Assembly (NCBI GenBank): GCA_002402465.1
Contig: DHFW01000042.1
Location: 1 to 6,239 of the forward strand
DNA: 6,239 nt
From: Bacteroidales bacterium UBA4814
GTDB lineage: Bacteria; Bacteroidota; Bacteroidia; Bacteroidales; UBA7960
Direction of reading: 5' to 3'
Positions 1 to 6,239 of the stretch are shown piece after piece. The notes under the pieces are model-generated. The model made no database searches. It was not told where the DNA came from and worked only from the letters and a program-made list of their open reading frames with translations. The translations under genes and the position numbers were made by a program. Within the stretch, counting starts at the first letter, position 1, and every line of letters starts with the position of its first letter.

Positions 1-2934
1 GCCCGCCTTTTTGTTTACAACCCCGACAAGTCGGTGGTAGTGGGTGCATTCGACCATAACAACAACAACGAATTTCAGATTTTCTCCACCCAGGTCATTC
101 CCGGCCAAACGGTAGTGATAGAATACCAGGAGCCCTATTATGAAGGCAAAGCCGAAACGCCAGTATTTGGGCTGTTGCAGCTCGAGAGCGCCATATATTT
201 AGGTTATGGTGGCGGTGTAGAAGTTTTTGGTGGAGAAAAAGGGCTGGGCGATGCCGAGCCATGCCATGTAAATATCAACTGCCAGGAAGGCAATATTTGG
301 CAGGATCAGAAGCGCGGCGTGGCCCGTATGCTCATGCGGGTGAGCGACAGCTATTTCTGGTGCACGGGTTCACTGGTGAACAATACCGCCCAGGATGCCT
401 CTCCCCTGTTTTTATCAGCCGCCCACTGCGGCGCCAATGCCACCGAGCGCGACATGATGTACTGGCAGTTCTATTTCAATTATGAGCGCCCTGCCTGTGA
501 GAACCAGGGAACCCCGCCCCAGCACCTGATAGTGGGCGCCGACCTGCTTTCACTAGCTCCCATCGAGGGGGGATCTGACTTCAGGTTAATGATGCTGCAC
601 CAGGACCCACCCGCCCACTGGCGCCCTTACTGGAACGGCTGGAACCGTACCAACAGCACCAGCTTTTCGGGTGTGGGAATCCATCACCCCACGGGCGATG
701 CCAAGAAAATCTCCACCTACAGTACCCAGCTCCTCAGCTCCAATCCCCTGGTTAGCGGACAGCAAATGGCTGCCAACTCAGCCTGGCGGGTTTCCTGGGC
801 ACCCACCGCCACCGGACATGGGGTGGTACAGGGCGGTTCGTCGGGCTCCCCCATTTTTAACTCACAAGGCCTGATCATTGGCACCCTAACGGGTGGCACC
901 TCCTCCTGCACTAACCTTTATTCGCCCGATTACTATGGTAAAATGTGGTACCACTGGGATAAAAATGCAGTAGAAGATCAGTATCGGTTAGCTCCATTTC
1001 TCGATCCCCTTAATTCCGGTGTAGATCAAGTGTTTGGCTTCGACCCCTATGCTGACAATTTCCCTGCACCGGGATTTGTGCAAACCACCACTGAAAACGA
1101 CAACCAAGTTGCAGTAAATTGGTATAAGCCCGGCTCGGCCCCCAACCCCGAAGGCTGGTTCTCGTACGTGAACAACTACTCTCACCTTACCTGGGCAAGC
1201 CCGGAACGTGCGGTGGTTTTCGATGCCCCGGCTTTGGGGCTCAACTACCCGCTCACTCTTTCAAAGGTTTCGCACATGTTTGTGCAGCATTCTAATTACC
1301 CCTGGCCAAATAACCAGTTTACTTTTAAAATATATGCTTCCGACGGCCTTACACTGCTTTATGAATCGCCGGTGCTCATAGCCGTAAGCCAACAGGTGAT
1401 CGAACACAGCCTGCCCCAGGCCCTGGTGCTCGACAATTACTTTTATGTGGCTGTAAGGCCGGTAGATGCCAGTGGGCATCCCTCTTCGCTCATGCGCCAG
1501 GTAAATTTCGGTCAAGGCTATTCGTTTTATGGATCGGCTGACAACTGGACCCCCCACAATGCCAACAATATGGCTGGTTCTTACACCTACCTCACCCGCA
1601 TTTTTGTGGAAGCCAGCAAGAGTAATGAGCTGATGGAACTGAGCAGCACAACCCTCGACCAGTTGACGAACCAATCGCAGGCAAGCCGCTTTGAACCAGG
1701 TGCGGAGGCCGAACTTTTTGCAAATGCCGCCCCACCTTCGGGCTACCGCGTGTTTCGCAATGGCAGCAACATTCACAGCACTACCGACACTGAGGTGCTT
1801 TCTTTCACCGATAATTCGCCTCTTGATGGCCTTTCGTATTACCACGTAACGGCCAATTACCCCTCAGGCGAATCAGAACCCTCGCCAAGGGCATACATGC
1901 TCAGGGCTGCTCCTTGCGGAGAAAGTATTGGGCAATTTCCCTATGTTCAAACCTTCAGCAGCAGCTTTAACAGCCAGTGCTGGCTCAACTATGGTAATGC
2001 AGCCTGGCAACTCAATACTTCGCTGCAGGTGGCCGGAAACACCATCAACCCCGCTGAAGGGGACCAGTTTTTCAGCGTGTTGCCGGCAGGAAGCAACCAG
2101 ACCGACCAGTGGCTGATCATGCCTGTTGCCAACCTGGGCCAGCAGGCCCAGCCTGCCCTGCGGTTTAAGTTTAACGGAATAAAACAGGCCTCCTCACCGG
2201 TACTCACGGTGTGGATCAGCAAAAACGGAACCTCTTTTCGCAAGGTGTGGGACAGCAATATGCATCCGGTTTTCGCCACAGGTACGGCAAACTTTAACTG
2301 GCAAAGCACCACCATCAACCTGAAAGATTTTGCAAACCAGGAAAACGTTAGAATTGCCTTCCAGGTGGCAGGTCAGGGCGAAGGCTTCTTTGCCCTCGAC
2401 AAAATTGAACTGCTCAGCGCCAATGCCATTACCTTCACTGTTACGGTTACGGTAAACCCCGACTATTCGGGCACCTTTTCCGGAGCCGGCAGTTATCTTA
2501 GCGGTCAAGCCGTTTCGCTGAAGGCAAATCCCAACCTGGGCTATTTATTCAACGGTTGGATACAGGGCAGCAATATGCTCAGCAACCAATTAGAATATTC
2601 GTTTATAATGCCTGCCGGAAATGTGAGCCTTACCGCATCGTTCACCTCCGACCCCACCTCGGTGCCTCTGACCGAAGAAGGGAAGCCTGCCCTTGAGCTG
2701 TATCCCAACCCGGCCCGCGACCAGGTGCGACTGCGTTTCAACGAAAGCCTGACAGCCGCCTCTATTGTGCTGTATAACGCACAGGCCCAGCAAGTTGCGA
2801 CCTTTGAACCCGGGAGTTTGGAAAACGGCGATGAGCTGCAAATTAGCACCAGTGGATATCCTCAGGGCATTTATTTCGTGCAGGTGCGTAGCCTCGCCAA
2901 AGCAAGGATACTGAAATTGGTAATCACCGATTAA
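1..2934 (+). CDS. Secreted lysyl-endopeptidase-like serine protease with T9SS sorting domain (5' partial)
   Basis: The frame is open from base 1, so the true start, the signal peptide and part of the propeptide lie upstream. Residues are counted from the first codon in the window (977 visible). Residues 1-81 look like the end of a propeptide. Residues 82-350 are a trypsin-fold catalytic domain of the Achromobacter protease I (API) family. The triad is His142 (in SAAHC), Asp193 (in GSDFRL) and Ser281 (in GGSSGSP). Six cysteines (88, 94, 121, 143, 166, 303) match the API disulfide set, and Asp310 (in SPDYYG) matches the API S1 aspartate. This predicts cleavage after Lys or other basic residues. 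Downstream come an unassigned beta module (353-541), an FN3-like module (about 560-638), a jelly-roll or cleaved-adhesin-like domain (639-806), an InlB-B-like repeat (812-881) and a T9SS type A sorting domain (about 898-977). The inferred role is extracellular or surface protein degradation after export through Sec and T9SS. The family call is firm; exact specificity is not. Confidence 0.93.
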   Translation, partial: ARLFVYNPDKSVVVGAFDHNNNNEFQIFSTQVIPGQTVVIEYQEPYYEGKAETPVFGLLQLESAIYLGYGGGVEVFGGEKGLGDAEPCHVNINCQEGNIWQDQKRGVARMLMRVSDSYFWCTGSLVNNTAQDASPLFLSAAHCGANATERDMMYWQFYFNYERPACENQGTPPQHLIVGADLLSLAPIEGGSDFRLMMLHQDPPAHWRPYWNGWNRTNSTSFSGVGIHHPTGDAKKISTYSTQLLSSNPLVSGQQMAANSAWRVSWAPTATGHGVVQGGSSGSPIFNSQGLIIGTLTGGTSSCTNLYSPDYYGKMWYHWDKNAVEDQYRLAPFLDPLNSGVDQVFGFDPYADNFPAPGFVQTTTENDNQVAVNWYKPGSAPNPEGWFSYVNNYSHLTWASPERAVVFDAPALGLNYPLTLSKVSHMFVQHSNYPWPNNQFTFKIYASDGLTLLYESPVLIAVSQQVIEHSLPQALVLDNYFYVAVRPVDASGHPSSLMRQVNFGQGYSFYGSADNWTPHNANNMAGSYTYLTRIFVEASKSNELMELSSTTLDQLTNQSQASRFEPGAEAELFANAAPPSGYRVFRNGSNIHSTTDTEVLSFTDNSPLDGLSYYHVTANYPSGESEPSPRAYMLRAAPCGESIGQFPYVQTFSSSFNSQCWLNYGNAAWQLNTSLQVAGNTINPAEGDQFFSVLPAGSNQTDQWLIMPVANLGQQAQPALRFKFNGIKQASSPVLTVWISKNGTSFRKVWDSNMHPVFATGTANFNWQSTTINLKDFANQENVRIAFQVAGQGEGFFALDKIELLSANAITFTVTVTVNPDYSGTFSGAGSYLSGQAVSLKANPNLGYLFNGWIQGSNMLSNQLEYSFIMPAGNVSLTASFTSDPTSVPLTEEGKPALELYPNPARDQVRLRFNESLTAASIVLYNAQAQQVATFEPGSLENGDELQISTSGYPQGIYFVQVRSLAKARILKLVITD
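2431..2643 (+). other. InlB B-repeat-like (Listeria-Bacteroides type) module within the protease
   Basis: This segment encodes protease residues 811-881. It shows the typical order of the divergent InlB B-repeat: a VTVTVNP strand, a GTFSGAG turn, 'GQAVSLKANPNLGYLFNGW', then 'YSFIMPAGNVSLTASF'. The GY-x-F-x-GW and F-x-MP-x-x-NV-x-L-x-A-x-F signatures are directly visible. There is one copy. In Bacteroidota secreted proteins the module usually sits just before the sorting domain, as here, and probably acts as a spacer or adhesive segment. That role is inferred. Confidence 0.8.
2692..2931 (+). other. T9SS type A C-terminal sorting domain within the protease
   Basis: The last 80 or so residues begin with LELYPNPARDQ, followed by VRLRF, 'ASIVLYNAQAQQVATF' and 'GIYFVQVRSLAKARILKLVITD' at the very end. 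This is the classic arrangement of the type IX secretion C-terminal domain of Bacteroidota: a YPNP motif, a middle strand resembling 'V-x-L-Y-N', and a G-x-Y-x-V-x-V strand near the C-terminus. It directs export across the outer membrane and is normally removed by a sortase-like peptidase. This is the main evidence for the phylum. Confidence 0.93.
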
Positions 2935-2944
2935 AAAAAGAAAA

Positions 2945-2988
2945 AAACGGGTATGCAGTTTTATATGACAGCATACCCGTTTCATTTT
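2945..2988 (+). terminator. Rho-independent terminator of the protease gene
   Basis: A perfect 12-bp inverted repeat (AAACGGGTATGC at 2945-2956, GCATACCCGTTT at 2971-2982) encloses a 14-base loop and is followed by a T-rich stretch (TTTCATTTT). It starts 10 bases after the stop codon. An A-run lies on the left side (2935-2947), so the hairpin could also work for transcription from the other strand, although no leftward gene reaches it here. Confidence 0.85.
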
Positions 2989-3078
2989 CCAATCAGGCCA
3001 ATTTATAGATTAAGCCATTCATTTTAAGGTGCTGGAAACCAAATTAAACCTTTTTTGAAGTTCAAATTGATCTGACAA

Positions 3079-3112
3079 TTGGTCACTCTTTCGTTTTTTT
3101 TTCATTACTTTG
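3079..3112 (+). promoter_or_regulatory. Possible Bacteroidota-type promoter for the carboxyltransferase operon
   Basis: TTACTTTG at 3105-3112 matches seven of eight bases of the Bacteroidota -7 element TAnnTTTG. A TTG at 3079-3081 could be the -33 element, but the 23-base gap is slightly longer than usual. It lies after the protease terminator and about 100 bases before the start codon at 3210, where a promoter is expected. The AT-rich surroundings make chance matches likely. Confidence 0.35.
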
Positions 3113-3143
3113 GATGTTTTTTCGCCCGCCAAGAACCGTGAAA

Positions 3144-3197
3144 ATGGCGAAAACAAACAATCAGAATAACTGGGAAACAGGAAGTTACAAAATTTAA
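3144..3197 (+). other. Possible 17-codon leader ORF ahead of the carboxyltransferase gene
   Basis: An ATG at 3144 opens a 17-residue frame (MAKTNNQNNWETGSYKI) that ends in TAA at 3195-3197, 12 bases before the carboxyltransferase start at 3210. It has no run of one amino acid that would suggest classic attenuation, and no clear hairpin lies between it and the gene. It may be chance. It is listed because its position just ahead of a start codon is the usual one for a translated leader. Confidence 0.15.
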
Positions 3198-3199
3198 AC

Positions 3200-3209
3200 C
3201 TGAAAAAAC
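3200..3209 (+). promoter_or_regulatory. A-rich translation leader of the carboxyltransferase gene (no Shine-Dalgarno)
   Basis: The bases before the ATG are CTGAAAAAAC, with no GGAGG-like element in reach. A-rich leaders without Shine-Dalgarno sequences are normal in Bacteroidota. The same CTGAAAA heptamer lies just before the biotin carrier start (4802-4808), which supports both start choices. Confidence 0.5.
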
Positions 3210-4757
<1,548 letters not shown>

Positions 4758-4801
4758 ACAGACAGCAAATACCCGCGCCTTAATGGAAATGTACTTTTAA
4801 T

Positions 4802-4810
4802 CTGAAAATT
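4802..4810 (+). promoter_or_regulatory. A-rich translation leader of the biotin carrier gene (no Shine-Dalgarno)
   Basis: CTGAAAATT precedes the ATG at 4811. It shares the CTGAAAA heptamer with the leader of the carboxyltransferase gene, 2-3 bases before the start in each case. It supports the chosen start codon. Confidence 0.45.
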
Positions 4811-5146
4811 ATGGAAGATCAATTCAACGTAAACAACCAGGAGGAATTTGTCGATTTTGTGATCGATGACGATGTGTACCGCACCACCTTGAACAAAACA
4901 TACAAAAAGCGCAAGCCATACCAGCCGCACGATCCCAAAAAGATCACTTCCTTTATGCCCGGAACCATTCAGGAGGTATTTGTTGCTCCCGGCCAGGAGG
5001 TTACCGCAACCACAGTGCTCTGTATTCTGGAGGCCATGAAAATGAAAAACCTCATTTTCCCTCCCTACAACGGGGTGATTAAGGCCATAAACGTGACCTC
5101 CGGACAAATGGTTCCGAAAAACTTTGTACTGATTGAACTGGAATAA
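4811..5146 (+). CDS. Biotin carboxyl carrier protein (biotin/lipoyl-attachment domain)
   Basis: This small 111-residue carrier takes covalently bound biotin between catalytic subunits of an acyl-CoA carboxylase or decarboxylase. The biotinyl domain covers about residues 44-111: FMPGTIQEVFVAPGQ, then EAMKM with the acceptor Lys77, then 'NGVIKAINVTSGQMVPKN' to the C-terminus. Biotin ligase would modify Lys77. The N-terminal 43 residues (acidic start, then 'YRTTLNKTYKKRKPYQPHDPKK') match the short N-terminal region found in stand-alone carriers of Bacteroidota. There is no long Pro/Ala linker. It follows the carboxyltransferase gene at 53 bp, so it is almost surely its partner. A biotin carboxylase gene, often part of such clusters, is absent here, and no remnant lies in the gap. 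A strong terminator follows 20 bases after the stop. Confidence 0.93.
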   Translation: MEDQFNVNNQEEFVDFVIDDDVYRTTLNKTYKKRKPYQPHDPKKITSFMPGTIQEVFVAPGQEVTATTVLCILEAMKMKNLIFPPYNGVIKAINVTSGQMVPKNFVLIELE

Positions 5147-5166
5147 AATTGTATAACCGATCGCAG

Positions 5167-5207
5167 AAGTTGCTCCCGCGCTAAATGCCGGGGAGCAACT
5201 TTTTTTT
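5167..5207 (+). terminator. Rho-independent terminator of the carboxyltransferase-carrier unit
   Basis: An 11-bp perfect stem (AAGTTGCTCCC at 5167-5177, GGGAGCAACTT at 5191-5201) with a 13-base loop runs into eight T (5200-5207). It is the strongest terminator in the window. Only GCC separates the T-run from the rdgB ATG at 5211, so the hairpin also occupies the rdgB leader and may limit its transcription or translation. Confidence 0.9.
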
Positions 5208-5210
5208 GCC

Positions 5211-5786
5211 ATGGAACTTGTATTTGCCAGCAACAACCCACACAAACTGCACGAAATAGCCGCCATCCTGGGGCCAGCCTTCAAACTGAAGAGCCTGGCC
5301 GACATTGGCTGCCATGAAGATATTCCTGAGCCCTGGCCCAGCCTCGAAGAAAATGCCCTTTCCAAGGCCCGATTTGTTTTTGAGGGCTTCGGCTTTAACT
5401 GCTTTGCCGACGATACCGGACTGGAAGTGGAGGCCCTGGGCGGAAAGCCCGGAGTGCTATCGGCCCGCTACGCCGGAACCGGCAAAGACAGCCGCGACAA
5501 TATGCTGAAACTGCTCGATGAGCTCAAAGGCACCGACAATCGCCGGGCCCGATTCCGGACCGTCATTGCGCTGATAATGGATGGCAAGGAACATCTTTTC
5601 GAAGGCATTGTGGAAGGCCACATTATCCATGCCCCGCAAGGCACCGGCGGCTTTGGCTACGATCCTGTTTTTGTACCCGTCGGCTACAACCAAACCTTCG
5701 GAGAACTGCCCGCCGAGCTAAAAAACACCATAAGCCACCGATTCCGCGCCATCGAGAAACTCGTCCGATTCCTTAAGGAGAAGTGA
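5211..5786 (+). CDS. rdgB: XTP/dITP pyrophosphatase (Ham1/RdgB, non-canonical purine NTP hydrolase)
   Basis: This 191-residue cytoplasmic enzyme hydrolyses XTP, ITP and dITP to the monophosphate and pyrophosphate, keeping deaminated purines out of DNA and RNA. Length is normal for the family (about 190-200). Visible family motifs in order: the N-terminal substrate loop FASNNPHK (5-12), EEN (46-48), the metal/catalytic ADDTGLEV (66-73; Asp67 and Asp68), GGKPGVLSARYAG (77-89), GTGGFGYDPVF (144-154) and the purine-pocket SHRFRA (175-180). The start is secure because the family always begins a few residues before this loop and no earlier in-frame start is needed. It has no Shine-Dalgarno sequence. 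The upstream terminator ends 3 bases before the ATG, so expression needs either read-through or a promoter inside the end of the carrier gene. Its function is unrelated to the upstream pair. Confidence 0.96.
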   Translation: MELVFASNNPHKLHEIAAILGPAFKLKSLADIGCHEDIPEPWPSLEENALSKARFVFEGFGFNCFADDTGLEVEALGGKPGVLSARYAGTGKDSRDNMLKLLDELKGTDNRRARFRTVIALIMDGKEHLFEGIVEGHIIHAPQGTGGFGYDPVFVPVGYNQTFGELPAELKNTISHRFRAIEKLVRFLKEK

Positions 5787-5790
5787 GACT

Positions 5791-5809
5791 GCCGCTACGC
5801 GGCTTTTTT
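5791..5809 (+). terminator. Short GC-rich terminator of rdgB
   Basis: A 5-bp all-GC stem (GCCGC at 5791-5795, GCGGC at 5799-5803) with loop TAC is followed by six T (5804-5809). It begins 4 bases after the rdgB stop. On the minus strand it lacks a T-run, so it would not serve ddl. Confidence 0.75.
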
Positions 5810-5928
5810 CGCTTCCTCGCCTTTACTACCACTTACCACTATCAACTACTGCTTTGACCTGAGCCATGCGCTCTGGGCCACAACCTGCTTACGCTTCCCA
5901 CTAAACCCTGATCCATAAACACTTATCC
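5810..5928. other. Convergent intergenic region between rdgB and ddl
   Basis: These 119 bases separate the rdgB terminator from the ddl stop codon. A stretch of similar short words (ACTACCACTTACCACTATCAACTACT, 5825-5850 region) and a weak imperfect hairpin (5858-5876) are the only structure seen. No clear terminator for ddl, no ORF and no repeat unit can be supported. Confidence 0.4.
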
Positions 5929-6239
5929 TTAAATCCCGATGGCTTCCAGAATCACAATAGTAAACAGCTCCCGTATGGGTATGCCTTCAATGGCAGCCTG
6001 CTGAGGCACTATGCTGGTTTCGGCCATGCCGGGAGTGATGTTTGCTTCCAGAAAAAACAGCGTTCCTTTTGAAAAGATAAAATCGATACGGGCCAACCCT
6101 TTTAGCTCAAGCTTCTCATAAAGCAAGGCGGTGGCTTGTTGCACCTGTTGGGTCAGTTCGGGCGAAATACGGGCGGGGGTGATTTCGTCGGCAGCCCCTT
6201 TGGTATATTTGGCCTTGAAATCGAAAAATTGCGCCTCGG
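5929..6239 (-). CDS. ddl: D-alanine--D-alanine ligase, C-terminal part (5' partial, runs off the right edge)
   Basis: The minus-strand frame is open to the window edge; 102 residues plus the stop are visible, and the start is outside. The enzyme joins two D-alanines with ATP in the cytoplasm to make the dipeptide of peptidoglycan precursors. The piece is the end of its ATP-grasp domain. It reads FFDFKAKYT, then EITPARIS, then 'GLARIDFIFSKGTLFFLEAN', then ITPGMAETSIVPQQAAIEG. The FFD-x-x-AKYT and EITPARIS pair is specific to Ddl. Glu (6046-6048) and Asn (6040-6042) in LEAN correspond to the Mg-binding Glu270/Asn272 of E. coli DdlB, and the Ser of TSIVP to its substrate-binding Ser281. The usual PGMT is PGMA here. 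A GTG at 6142-6144 is an internal valine, not the start. The gene is convergent with rdgB. Confidence 0.94.
   Translation of the reverse strand, partial: EAQFFDFKAKYTKGAADEITPARISPELTQQVQQATALLYEKLELKGLARIDFIFSKGTLFFLEANITPGMAETSIVPQQAAIEGIPIRELFTIVILEAIGI

Noticed and set aside
34..36. GTG as the start codon of the protease gene
   Set aside because: The frame is open to base 1 and already reads as propeptide (ARLFVYNPDKS) before this codon. A family member needs a signal peptide and longer propeptide upstream, so the gene is cut by the window edge.
1261..1845. 194-codon open frame on the minus strand within the protease gene
   Set aside because: It is antisense to a continuous, domain-rich coding frame and shows no recognisable motif.
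2590..2985. 131-codon minus-strand frame reaching into the protease terminator
   Set aside because: It starts within the terminator hairpin region and is antisense to the InlB-like and sorting domains. No motif or promoter supports it.
5858..5876. Weak hairpin as a ddl terminator
   Set aside because: Only GAGC/GCTC plus two outer pairs across a mismatch can form, and no T-run follows on the minus strand.
6142..6144. GTG as the ddl start codon
   Set aside because: The upstream frame continues to the window edge and encodes conserved Ddl sequence (FFDFKAKYT, EITPARIS), so this codon is an internal valine.

Overview
The window looks like an ordinary chromosomal stretch of a Bacteroidota (Bacteroidetes) species. 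The strongest sign is the C-terminal type IX secretion (T9SS) sorting domain on the first protein, with its 'LYPNPA' opening and 'GIYFVQV' ending. Other signs agree: start codons without Shine-Dalgarno sequences but with A-rich leaders, a possible TAnnTTTG-type -7 element, and a small biotin carrier protein of the type common in this phylum. The genus cannot be told from the sequence.

Layout. Positions 1-2934 (+) hold the 3' part of a large secreted serine endopeptidase of the lysyl endopeptidase (Achromobacter protease I) family. It carries a tail of beta-rich modules and a T9SS signal, and its start lies upstream of the window. A perfect 12-bp hairpin closes the unit. A 275-bp gap with a possible promoter leads to a carboxyltransferase subunit of a biotin-dependent acyl-CoA carboxylase or decarboxylase (3210-4757, +). 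It is followed 53 bp later by a small biotin carboxyl carrier protein (4811-5146, +), then by a strong terminator. The start codon of rdgB (5211-5786, +, XTP/dITP pyrophosphatase) sits only 3 bases after that terminator's T-run. A short GC-rich terminator follows rdgB. The C-terminal part of a D-alanine--D-alanine ligase gene (ddl, 5929-6239, -) enters from the right edge, convergent with rdgB.

How the genes work together. The carboxyltransferase and the biotin carrier form one functional pair: the carrier brings carboxybiotin to the carboxyltransferase, which moves CO2 to or from an acyl-CoA such as propionyl-CoA/methylmalonyl-CoA. The partner that loads the biotin (biotin carboxylase) or uses the CO2 (membrane decarboxylase subunits) is not in the window. 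The protease, rdgB and ddl are separate units: extracellular protein breakdown, nucleotide-pool cleaning, and peptidoglycan precursor synthesis.

I see no mobile element, CRISPR array, tRNA or rRNA, and no clear novel system. The points most worth checking are the protease's altered specificity pocket and unassigned middle module, the missing biotin carboxylase with an unusual acyl-CoA pocket motif, and the terminator that abuts the rdgB start codon.
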